From Microdochium bolleyi (Eukaryota; Ascomycota; Sordariomycetes; Xylariales; Microdochiaceae): a stretch of DNA of 64,000 nucleotides. The notes below the pieces were generated by a model. It made no database searches. It worked only from the letters and a program-made list of their open reading frames with translations, and was not told where the DNA came from. Shown piece by piece: positions 32,224 through 41,328 of this stretch. How positions within the stretch are numbered: position 1 is the stretch's first letter; each line of letters begins with the position of its first letter. The translations under genes were made by a program, and so were the position numbers. The stretch covers positions 744,001 to 808,000 of the forward strand of contig KQ964250.1 of the NCBI GenBank assembly GCA_001566295.1. Reading direction: 5' to 3'.

Positions 32224-33684
32224 ATGCCCGTGATCCGCATCTTCCTGACCTCGGCCCCTGCTCGCCGCATCCCATTAAACAGTTCGCAACATTCCTCTTT
32301 CTTGCTTCCAGTCAGGTTTCTCTCCAGGCTTCGGACCCAGATAGCTACATCATTCCAGCACTCCAGCTTCCAGCGGCACCGTTTCTCAACAACCTCGCCA
32401 GCAGCCATGGTGTCAGACACACTCAGCGTGCTGAAGAAGCACAAGGTCACGGTCATCGGCTCGGGCAACTGGGGCTCGACCGTTGCCAAGATCGTGGCAG
32501 AGAACACGAGGGCTCACCCTGAACTTTTCCACCAGGAGGTCCAGATGTGGGTGTACGAGGAGACCGTCACCTACGGCGATAAGCAGGACAAGCTCACAAA
32601 CATCATCAACCAACACCACGAGAACATCAAATACCTGCCCAACATCAAACTGCCCTCAAACATTGTCGCCAACCCTTCCTTGCTCGACGCCGTCCAGGGC
32701 TCGTCTATACTCATCTTCAACCTGCCCCATCAATTTATCAACAAGATCTGCGAACAGCTCAAGGGCAACATCCTCCCCTTCGCCCGCGGTGTCTCCTGCA
32801 TCAAGGGCGTCAACGTCTCGGACGAGGGCGTCGCGCTCTTTTCCGAGTGGATCGGCGACGGCCTAGGCATTTACTGTGGTGCGCTGTCTGGTGCGAACAT
32901 TGCTTCCGAGATCGCCGCTGAGAAGTGGTGCGAGACCACGATCGCGTACGATCCCCCGCCGATGGACCCTTCACGAAACCCATCCCGTACTGCGACACCC
33001 CGTTCGACAACACCAAACCGTGCCAACGACCGCGCCTCTGAGCTGAGCGTCACGCCTCTGACAGGTGACAGGACCGAGCTGCAACACAAGGATGCCCGCG
33101 GCCGGGCTAGCAAGACAAAACTTACCCCCGTCCCACAAGAGTACCACCCACTCGACCACGACACCCTGTGGAAGCTGTTCCACCGACCCTACTTCCACGT
33201 GAATATGGTTTCCGACGTCGCAGGAGTGTCCCTCGGTGGAGCTCTCAAGAACATCGTAGCGCTAGCTGCTGGCTTTGTGGACGGTCGGGGCTGGGGAGAC
33301 AACGCGAAGGCAGCCGTCATGCGCATTGGCCTCGTCGAGATGGTCCGGTTCGGCAAGGAGTTCTTTGGCGAGACGGTGTCGGGCGCGACGTTCACCGAGG
33401 AGAGCGCTGGTGTGGCGGATCTCATCACCAGCTCCATGGGCGGCAGGAACTTCCGGTGCGCGAAAAAGGCGGTAGAGCGTGGCGTGTCGGTCCAGCAGAT
33501 TGAAGAGACCGAGATGAACGGCCAGAAGCTGCAGGGGACCAGCACAGCGGCAGAGGTCAACTCTTTCCTGAAGCAGAGAGGGCTTGAGAATGAGTACCCG
33601 CTGTTCACCGCTGTTCATAACATTCTCGAAGGCAAGAACTCGGTTGACGACATTCCTGACCTGATGATGAAGGGAAGGCTATGA
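32224..33684 (+). CDS. gpd1: NAD-dependent glycerol-3-phosphate dehydrogenase
   Basis: Reduces dihydroxyacetone phosphate to glycerol 3-phosphate with NADH, feeding glycerol (osmolyte) and glycerolipid synthesis. The core protein starts at ATG 32407 (GCAGCCATGG) and has 425 residues: the Rossmann motif GSGNWGS (Gly18-Gly23), HQFINKICEQLKG, the SGANIASE segment, the catalytic-lysine region GGALKNIVALAAGF (Lys ~281) and MGGRNFRCAKKA. Residues ~183-246 are a Ser/Thr/Pro-rich insertion absent from yeast Gpd1, containing ATP, TTP and VTP phosphosite-like motifs. The frame is open upstream to an in-frame ATG at 32224, which would add 61 residues with eight arginines and no Asp or Glu, ending RHRFSTTSPAA: a mitochondrial presequence look. 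Which ATG is used is unknown. No introns. The C-terminus KGRL is not a standard PTS1. Confidence 0.95.
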   Translation: MPVIRIFLTSAPARRIPLNSSQHSSFLLPVRFLSRLRTQIATSFQHSSFQRHRFSTTSPAAMVSDTLSVLKKHKVTVIGSGNWGSTVAKIVAENTRAHPELFHQEVQMWVYEETVTYGDKQDKLTNIINQHHENIKYLPNIKLPSNIVANPSLLDAVQGSSILIFNLPHQFINKICEQLKGNILPFARGVSCIKGVNVSDEGVALFSEWIGDGLGIYCGALSGANIASEIAAEKWCETTIAYDPPPMDPSRNPSRTATPRSTTPNRANDRASELSVTPLTGDRTELQHKDARGRASKTKLTPVPQEYHPLDHDTLWKLFHRPYFHVNMVSDVAGVSLGGALKNIVALAAGFVDGRGWGDNAKAAVMRIGLVEMVRFGKEFFGETVSGATFTEESAGVADLITSSMGGRNFRCAKKAVERGVSVQQIEETEMNGQKLQGTSTAAEVNSFLKQRGLENEYPLFTAVHNILEGKNSVDDIPDLMMKGRL

Positions 33685-34811
33685 AGCTAGGACATTGGTG
33701 AGGAGTTGGCCTATCGTGGCTGGATAGAGACACAGAAGGGCCAGGAACAAGAAATATGATACCTATAGAGAGGTCGGAAAATTTATTTGGGGCAGGTTGA
33801 GATCAGATGCTGGCCAGCCTCAAACGACCACGAATGTTACGGTCCAGGGCCAGGGCAGGGACTGGAACCGCCAAATATCCTCCTATTGGACACTTCGGGG
33901 CAGCACATCCCGTGTGATGCTAGGGCCTTGAAGCTTTGGGACCATAGGAACTACTGCGTACACGTACATGCCAAAAATTCGGTAGCAGTGATCAAGGCTG
34001 CGAACGCCTGCATTCCAGCCATTTCTTGCAAGGATTCGTTCAGCAAGATAGTGTGTCGCCTGTCAGAAGTAGTAAATTGCCAAAAGACATTGAGGCCTTT
34101 GGCGAAACCTTGCGCACATGGCAGTAGCAACTTATCATAATTGCACACCGGAAAAGGAGATCCATGTTGGCAGTGCTTGTAAGTACGCTATCATAAGCAA
34201 TTAACACGAAATGTGGCCTTCATCAAGTTGCCGAGTCAAAAGTCTCCGAGCCATGGGTCAGCAAGATCCGCAAGGGCGGCGGAGCTACGGCGTTAAGCGT
34301 ACCGGGTGGAGGAGAGGATCAAAATGATTACCAAGACAAAGTTGCGAATGCGACCAGGCACGAGAGAAATGCAGCATCAGCTCCAGAGTCAATTTGTATA
34401 TCTATACAGGTTTCCACAGTACTGCTGCGTTTGTTAAACGATTTGCACCGGTCACTACATCTCATCTTCTTGCTCTCACAGTTCAGTTGCGAGAACACTT
34501 ACCCCAACTCTGACGACCAACCAACCAGTGGAAGCCTGCCTTGGAGATCGGCGTCATACAGCTCCACCCCGTCCCTCAGTATTCCTCAAACCACCTTCGG
34601 TTTCACATCCTTCCAACGCTTGCAACATCTCACAACAGCACCCACCCACAGCCCGCAGTGAACTGGTCTCCATCAAGGACAGCGCCAGAGACAACCTCGA
34701 AGACTCCAGGCAGAGCCCAGCACATCGCAGTGCCTCCATTCCACCCACGCCAGACCACACCTTAAGCGCAGGCCATTACCGCCACTCACGAAACCGCCGT
34801 AGGTATCAGCC
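33685..34811. other. Intergenic region, 1.1 kb
   Basis: The gpd 3' UTR, AT-richer middle (34130-34450), then a C-rich leader for the next gene. No coding sequence is supported. Confidence 0.5.
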
Positions 34812-35117
34812 ATGGCTGAAATCTCGGACTCGGTCCTCGTGGCCGAGCAGACCCCTCTACTGCTACCGCGCGGCGAAGCCCGCTCCGAAGCGCACTCTGC
34901 AGAGTGCAGCTGTCGCAAGATCGTGGCCTCGGCCGCCGACCGCCTCACGCCCTCGCCGAACGACAAAACGTCCGCAAAGCCGTACCCTAAAGTCGCAGAC
35001 ATCCCGATCACATGCCCCGAACGTCTTTTGCAGGCCGCCGTAACGGCAACAACAGCCACCGATAACCCTGACAACGGCCTCGGTGCGATGGATCGGAATG
35101 TCCACCCCTCGACACCA

Positions 35118-35155
<38 letters not shown>

Positions 35156-36413
35156 TGGCCCGCCCGTGCCCAAAACCTACCTATACCTCGCATACGGCTC
35201 GAACCTCGCAGCCGAGACCTTCCTTGGCCGCCGCGGCATCCGGCCCATCAGCCGCATCAACGTCTCCGCGCCGGCATTCGACCTCAACTTCGGCCTCCCC
35301 GGGCTGCCGTACTGGGAGCCGTGCTTCGCCAACGTCGAGCCGCGGCGCAAGATCCCGCAGCCACCGCACAGGCCGCCGTTCAACCCACCGAAGCCTCCAC
35401 CGATTGATCCCAGCCCGGCACCGCCATCGCCCGGTAATCCTCCTCCTCCTCTTCGTCCCGCGTCATCCTCGGGCGGGGAGAAGGGCTCGGTACTATTCCC
35501 CGCCCTCCCGCCAAAGGACGGCCCGACATGGACAAAGGGCTTGTACGGCGTCGTCTACGAGGTCACGGCCGAGGACTACGCAACGATAGTGAAGACCGAG
35601 GGAGGCGGCGCGTCATACAAGGACGTGGTCACGCCATGCATCCCGCTGCCACCCAGCATGCACGTCCCGGAGACACCGCCGATCCCGGAGCTGCCCAGGC
35701 CGTTCCTCGCGCACACGCTGTACGCGCCGCGGCTCCCGGTCCCTCCTCCAGAGCACGACGAAGGCGGCGCTGCGGATGTAGATGAGAAGAGCCGGGAGAA
35801 CAGCAAAGATGATGACGGTCACGACCACGACGGCGACGATGGCGATCACGGCGGCAACGACGGCTGCAAGGGCAAGCTCAGGAAGTACTTCGGTCGCTTC
35901 CTCCTCCCCGTGCAGCGCCCAGTCGACTACGCCCAGCCCTCGCTGCGGTACCTCACGCTCCTTCGCGACGGCGCCCGCGAGAATGACCTCCCCGACGAGT
36001 ACCAGGCCTACCTCGCCGAGCTGCACCACTATGCCATCACCACGTCGCGCCAGACCGTGGGCAAGTTCCTCTACGGGCTGCTCTGGTTCCCCTGGTTCGC
36101 GCTGCTCCTCGGCGTCTCGCGGATCTTTGCGGACAGGGACACCGGCAAGGTGCCGGCGTGGCTCGGGGTCATGATGACGGTGCTGGTGAATGTCATGTGG
36201 GCGAGCTACGACGGGGTGTTCAAGAAGTGGTTCGGCGACGGGGAGAGGACGGAGGCAGCACAGGGTGATCGCGATGGCGACGAAGGCACTGGGGAAAAGT
36301 GGAATGTGTGGAGCGGGTATGGCAAGAGGAGGAGGAATTCATTTGTGCTGCCCGGTCAAGGGGTCGGGGCTGTTCGTGATGAGGAGAAGAACCGCTTGCT
36401 GGATGACTGGTAG
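34812..36413 (+). CDS. Membrane-anchored gamma-glutamylcyclotransferase-like protein
   Basis: A GGCT-fold protein, 533 residues, single exon. GGCT enzymes release 5-oxoproline from gamma-glutamyl amino acids or glutathione. The fold's first strand and oxyanion loop YLYLAYGSNL lies at about 123-132. The region GLYGVVYEVTAEDYATIVKT is followed by EGGG, whose Glu sits where the catalytic Glu of human GGCT (DEQEG) is expected. Pro-rich and Asp/His-rich insertions interrupt the fold. Two hydrophobic helices follow near 418-436 (FLYGLLWFPWFALLLGV) and 446-466 (WLGVMMTVLVNVMW). The N-terminus carries EQTPLL, an acidic-dileucine signal of the type that routes proteins to the vacuole through AP-3. A 12-residue Thr run near 104-115 is coded by an ACG tract. 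A second in-frame ATG (residue 93) would skip the dileucine motif. Enzyme activity is inferred from the fold only. Confidence 0.85.
35121..35155 (+). repeat. (ACG)n tract coding poly-Thr
   Basis: About 12 uninterrupted ACG units inside the GGCT-like gene, read as threonine just before the catalytic domain. A likely length polymorphism site. Confidence 0.85.
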
Positions 36414-37164
36414 ACTTGCACAGAGTTGAAACACTATATCACGTTATCTAGGGGTGAAGAGGTGGATGTGCTTATATTCACCTTTGGTGGCTTGCTTCAG
36501 ATTGACAAGCAGAACAGTTGGAAAAGTAAACAGATACAAAGGATTTACCAGACGTACTTTGAAAACAGCCATGACATGTTGACATTGAGCACGCAGCCTC
36601 GAGAAGTGGGATTGTAGTCATATTCTAAGCCAGAGGTATATCGTTTCAACATGTTCTGAAGAAAGACTGGCTCGCTGGCGAGTATCTCGCAGAAGATATA
36701 AGTAAGGGTCTCGTCCCGCCGCGAGTTGCAGGTATCTGAGTCTCCCATCTGCATCCTGGACGTATTGATGAGTGTATCCTCTTGAGTCGAACCAGGAAGG
36801 CATTTCCACCAAGGCCGAGTCTAGAAGTCCACGCGCCGTCCTCTTCAGTTCGAAACATGTCGAATGAAATCGTTTGCCAGCCGCTCGTGCGCATAAGCCG
36901 GCAGTTTTCTTTGTCCGTTAGCTGGAGCATCATGTCGATTGCGGTAGCGGAACTGCGCCAGCGTGATCTCGGCCTGAAGCCACCCAGAAATCATCTCAGC
37001 CAGAGACGCATCTATTCGTCTCCCTCGTAGGATGCTTTATCCCGACCGCCCTAACGAGAGCCGCTCCTCCATTAAGCTTTCATTCTCATCCTTTCCTGGC
37101 TGCGCCAGGAGCGGAAATACAACGACAAATGGATATGTGTAAGTATATGAGGCCATTGCTCCTC
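36414..37164. other. Convergent intergenic region, 750 bases
   Basis: 3' UTRs of the two convergent neighbours. Short frames at 36545-36933 (minus) have no recognisable content. Confidence 0.45.
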
Positions 37165-37437
37165 TCAGGGAAGCACCTCGTTCGCTTTCTTCATATGCCG
37201 CGGCGTGGCTGTCTGCAAGAAGCTCGAGGCGGCGTGTTGTGGGACATAGGGTGTCCTGGTCGCGTCTGCTGTTGTCGCCGTCTTCTCCGAGCTGCTGGCG
37301 CTTGACGCGCCCTGCCGCCGCCTCCGCTCCTCGCGGGCCTGCTTCTTGCTGCTGTGTCCTGGCAGGGCAAAGGCGAAGACGCGGGAGAAGAACGACATAT
37401 CGCTTTGGTTTCTGGTGCTTGCTTTTGTGCAGCCCAT
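37165..37437 (-). CDS. Small basic protein with an MGC N-terminus (90 residues)
   Basis: No known family. ATG at 37437 gives MGCTKASTRNQSDMSFFSRV, then FAFALPGHSSKKQAREERRR, a Ser/Ala/Thr stretch, and the C-terminus FLQTATPRHMKKANEVLP. Gly2-Cys3 is the arrangement seen in dually myristoylated and palmitoylated proteins, although residue 6 is Ala rather than the favoured Ser/Thr. The hydrophobic-aromatic FFSRVFAFALP next to a KKQAREERRRR basic patch would also suit peripheral membrane attachment. A competing frame (37037-37471) overlaps it and has poorer composition. Coding is plausible but unproven. Confidence 0.45.
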   Translation of the reverse strand: MGCTKASTRNQSDMSFFSRVFAFALPGHSSKKQAREERRRRQGASSASSSEKTATTADATRTPYVPQHAASSFLQTATPRHMKKANEVLP

Positions 37438-38986
37438 GGCTTCTTTGGTGTGGAATGTGTGGCCTGTCCAAGCTGAATTCTGTGGAGGTGACGGCGGTCG
37501 GACTTTCGTCCGTTGTTTATGAGAAGCCGAGGCTACGACGGATTGAAGGAGAGACGCTAGTCGAGATACTGCACTTGGATATTTGTAGCTTCGAGATATT
37601 GTTGAGGAAGTTGTTGGGCGAGTTTCGAAAAGGCTGATCTGGAAATAATGTAGAGCACAACACGAGGGAAGAGTCGACAACCGCCGAGCACTGACAGAGT
37701 CGAGGAGCTCCGGCCCTTCAAGTACAACACATAGCACCCCTGGAATGCCCGCCTCACATCTCACAGGGCAGCCATCCCGAAGTCGGATACACAATAGCGA
37801 GACCACGCAATGTCAAGGGGCGTGGGGCCAAATGGTGGACATCGCCCACTGCCGCCAGTAAACATCGCCACACATGGCCATTCGTCCGTGCTGTGGCGGC
37901 CGCCGTCGAAAACACGCAGTTTCCTTGCTCTAGAACAGGAAGTATCCCTTTGCTCCGAAGCCAGGATCGGGGCTGAAGGAGGGGACTACTGTAGGAAACT
38001 CCGAGGGTGGGAGTGTCATGGGAGGATTAGGCGAAGTGCCGAACGCTCTAGTCTCGCATGAAGACGCCATCTTCCCACACTTCCCGCGTGGCCCCCTTGC
38101 ACCGACAGATGAGGGGCTGAATTTGCAAGTCCTTCAATGGAGGCTTTCGGCTTGACTGGAACAACTGCCCCTCTTCTGGGGCAGCTGTACGATGTGGTGA
38201 TTGTGCGGCGCCCCAAAGCTCAATATGTGTAAATTGCGTGTCGGCGGGTCGCTCACAGAGTATGGTCATACTGCGTTCAGCAGCACTCGGAGGACGAGCT
38301 TCTCGAAGGGGAATGCCTTGACAATAGACCTTAGATGTGGCCAAGGATCCAGGCCGATCCAGATGCAAGTACCGGCCTGCTGGAACATCAGTAGAGTGAG
38401 AGTTTCCCCATATGCATGCACCCCGCCTTGCATGATGATGCATTGGCCACCGGCATGCGCTTCTGGAGCTTGACAATGGTAGTGTGTCGATTGACAAGAA
38501 AATGATAGGGGCAAGTACAAAGCAGTGGCGTTGCGCCGCGTGGCATGGCTTAAGGCACTAGGAGTTTGAAATGGAGCAGTTCGCTCGTTGAATGCATTGC
38601 TCAGCTCACATGGGGCAGCGCGGCGCCGAGCTAGACAGCAAAAGACCAAGCTAAGACGGAGTCTGGACTTGCTCAACAATGCCCATGATGTGTGAGCGGC
38701 GTCTTTTCTTCCCCTCGAAATGTTCAGAAATCCGATCAATTACTGAAACGCAACTAGAGCCTGGGTGGCAAATTTCGGACCTGTATTGTCTGGTGTACTG
38801 AATGAACGAGCCTTGTAACCTTGGCAGACCGAGTCCTAGTGAGAGAGCTGGGACAACAAACTTTCGCAGGCGCCCGTCCATAAAAAAATGCGAGTCGTTA
38901 TGCAGCTACTCAAGCTATGATTCATGGTGTGGCTCAACCGGAACAGTCTCCGTGTTGTCGAACTAGGTGCTCCCTACAGCAATGTC
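37438..38986. other. Intergenic region, 1.5 kb
   Basis: Leader of the 37437 gene followed by the region downstream of rad1. Frames at 38048-38881 (minus) are unsupported. No repeats or RNA genes seen. Confidence 0.4.
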
Positions 38987-40032
38987 TCAAGCTGCCTCGG
39001 CCTCATCTTCGGATTCTGTCTCTTCGTCCTCCTGCGTGATGTATGGCACAAAGCGGAAGTCGAGGAAACTGACAGCGCCACCCTCGACCTCAACCATGAA
39101 CTGAAGGCTGAGCACGCCCTGGCCGTCACCACGAAAACTAACTTTGCTGGCTATCCGCATCGCCTCGCTTGCAGACTTGATAAGGTCGAACTTGAAGCTC
39201 TGTGACCAACCTTCTCGTACAGAGAAGGTCTCGAGGAGATCCCGACCGCTGGCAAAATCAACAGTGGCGCTGCCGAGTGCCCCACCGCTTGAAAGGCTGA
39301 GAAATGGAAGACTAGGCGAAGCCCGGATCGTAACACGCGCCGGCGACATTGGCGCTAATTCCGAAAGGGCGTCCAGAAGCCAGCGTGCCTGCATAATGAT
39401 CTTGAAAGCGAGGTCCTCCCGGTCGAAAGGGATGTCCTCAGGTGCGTCAGGTGTGTAAGTGACGAGGTTGCATTGCGTCTTGAGCCCAGCCTCTTCAAGG
39501 ACCACACTCAGAGGCGAGCCATCCTCTTCGTATATGAGGCAGCAGCTGCCTGGCATACCCAGTGTCTGGTGACTGAAAGCATCTGGACGATAGTTGCGAA
39601 GATTGCTTCGGTAAGGCTCAGCATCAGCCTTAGCCTGCCGTGCTGCAGCATCTGCAGCGCCAAATATCTGCAAGGCCTCTAGCAGTGCTGCCAGGTTCAT
39701 CTGAAACTGCGGGTATGGCTGATCATCGTTGTCATCGGGTAGATGTAGTGTATATGTGGTGAAGAGTGCTTTGTCGAGGAATGCGACACCTAGGCGCAGT
39801 ATCAATACTAGACTGTCTCGGAGCCCGGCGTTCTCGACGGGGGGTCTGGCTTACCTTGCATGACTCGAGAATGGTCTGCGGCGAAACGTATGCCATCTGG
39901 TGAAATCTGGACGTGTACTTTGGCGGTGAAGCTGATGCACTTGAGAAGTTGGAAGATTTGTCGAGTCGAGCTGGCGACAGCCCGGAAAATCGGCTGCTGC
40001 CGATCGGCCGCCTCGGAAGTTGGCGGCGCCAT
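38987..40032 (-). CDS. rad1: DNA damage checkpoint clamp subunit Rad1 (Rad17/Rec1 family)
   Basis: One of the three PCNA-like subunits of the nuclear 9-1-1 (Rad9-Rad1-Hus1) clamp, loaded at damaged DNA to activate the ATR/Rad3 kinase. Two exons on minus, 39855-40032 and 38987-39789, with a 65-base intron (GTAAGC to GCGCCTAG), give 326 residues, normal for fungal Rad1. The family's first half is clear: IFRAVASSTRQIFQLLKCIS, VHVQISPDGIRFAADHSRVM, then the clamp strands of the second half (LFTTYTLHLP, FQMNLAALLEALQIFG, CNLVTYTPDAPEDIPFDRED, SLQFMVEVEGG). It ends in an acidic tail (EDEETESEDEAEAA). It lies 250 bases downstream of ost5 on the same strand. Confidence 0.93.
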
Positions 40033-40282
40033 CAGGTAGACAATGCTTTCTGTATCAGCGGTCGACGTGCTGAAAGTCAGGCGTTGTCCCAGTAATTATT
40101 GGAGTCCTGTGTATAGGCGTACTACTGCCTTGTTGCCAATGTTCGATCGACCAGGCCTGAAAGTACTCCTGGGTTTCTCTACGCATGCGAAACCACACGT
40201 TTTTGTCAAGGTGAATCGTCAAGTTGCAATGCGCTGCTTTGGGCACTCGCGGCTCGCAGGATGGGTATATTCTTTGTTCTCG

Positions 40283-40642
40283 CTAAACGTACACGCCAAC
40301 GGCACAAAACATGTAGACAGTACCGAACCTGGAGGGTGAAGGGCAATTAGTACGGTGGATTGTTGTATAGAAGAGGAAGAGTACGTACGCTAGACAGGCC
40401 GAGGCAGGAAGACCAAGTAGTGGGACATTCAGAAGGGATCGGTCTAAGGAGACGCAGTTAGCTTCGAGGCCTTGCCTATGCTGCGTAAGGCGAGGATTCA
40501 TACTCAAGGTGAAAGCACCGGTCAATGCCAGTCCGATGACGAGGAGCAGAAAGCCCACGAAGAATTGACTTCCTTTGCCGACAGTGGGTAGGAATGGCGA
40601 ACCAGAAGCAGTCTGCCAGAGCTCGAGGACGGAGGAATCCAT
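40283..40642 (-). CDS. ost5: Oligosaccharyltransferase subunit OST5
   Basis: A small two-helix membrane subunit of the ER oligosaccharyltransferase complex, which transfers the lipid-linked glycan to Asn residues of nascent proteins. Three exons on minus, 40504-40642, 40389-40443 and 40283-40328, with two 60-base introns (GTATGA to CTTAG with CTAAC branch; GTACGT to CTCCAG with CTAAT branch), give 79 residues. The protein begins MDSSVLELWQTASGSPFLPT, has helix 1 FFVGFLLLVIGLALTGAF, then NRSLLNVPLLGLPASACLAF and the family's closing GTVYMFCAVGVYV; yeast Ost5 also ends GVYV. Without splicing a misleading 119-residue open frame spans the locus. Divergent from gcn5. Confidence 0.92.
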   Translation of the reverse strand: MDSSVLELWQTASGSPFLPTVGKGSQFFVGFLLLVIGLALTGAFTLSMNPRLTQHRQGLEANCVSLDRSLLNVPLLGLPASACLAYVLFLFYTTIHRTNCPSPSRFGTVYMFCAVGVYV

Positions 40643-41328
40643 CAGGACGGAATGCTTGAGGCTCAGTTGGGGTTGCGTAAGCCTTGTTCGGTGACTTTGG
40701 CGCGACGTTCAAAGTGCTGTCTCCAGAGAAGCCTGCTGTTGAGGTCGCGATTGCGCGGGTCGTGGTGGAAGGTGCGATGCGGCGACGGAGCATCAAGGCA
40801 GGTACGATAGCTTGCTGTTCGTGGCCCACTTGTTCACGTACTCCGTATCTAACAGCGTGTCGCAAAGCGATCCGATCCAGGGATGCACCTGGCCAGTTTG
40901 TCTCCCTGCCACACGATGATTCGAAGCCACAGCCCCACTTTTCCGGGCTCGCCATTGGCTTCAAGGCCACCCCGCACGTCCTCGTAAGTATGTATGTGTC
41001 GCGTAGGTATCGCATGTATGTCGCGCCGTCGCTGAATCAGCTTTGCCCCATCCTCGACGACGCTCGTCTCCACAACCCCCAGGCACCGTGCCGTGGACTG
41101 ACGACCCGCGACGATCTGACGACAGAGAAGCCCCTCAATATCTACGCGACAAGCCGGACCGCGGCGGCCATAGAACGGCCTACCATCTCGACGAGTGTGC
41201 GGCGGAGCTGCTGACAGCGTCATCATCCCCGATTCCGAACCATATTGTCCAGGGGTGCGACAAGTGCGACATCGGCATTCATGCCGCGCTTCTCGTAGTG
41301 TGTCGACAAGTCTCTGGCTAGGCTAGCG
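40643..41328. promoter_or_regulatory. Shared divergent promoter of ost5 and gcn5
   Basis: 686 bases between the two start codons. Open frames here (e.g. 40684-41214 plus) either lack an ATG or have no family resemblance. No strong TATA box seen. Confidence 0.45.

Noticed and set aside
36775..36800. B-box-like GGTTCGACTCA on the minus strand
   Set aside because: No cloverleaf can be assembled around it.
40283..40642. Unspliced 119-residue OST5 frame
   Set aside because: It contains two 60-base segments with GT/AG ends and branch sites; removing both gives the canonical OST5 sequence.
41043..41321. Possible 92-codon upstream ORF ending just before the gcn5 ATG
   Set aside because: The frame has no ATG; it begins at TTG, so it would not act as a normal uORF.
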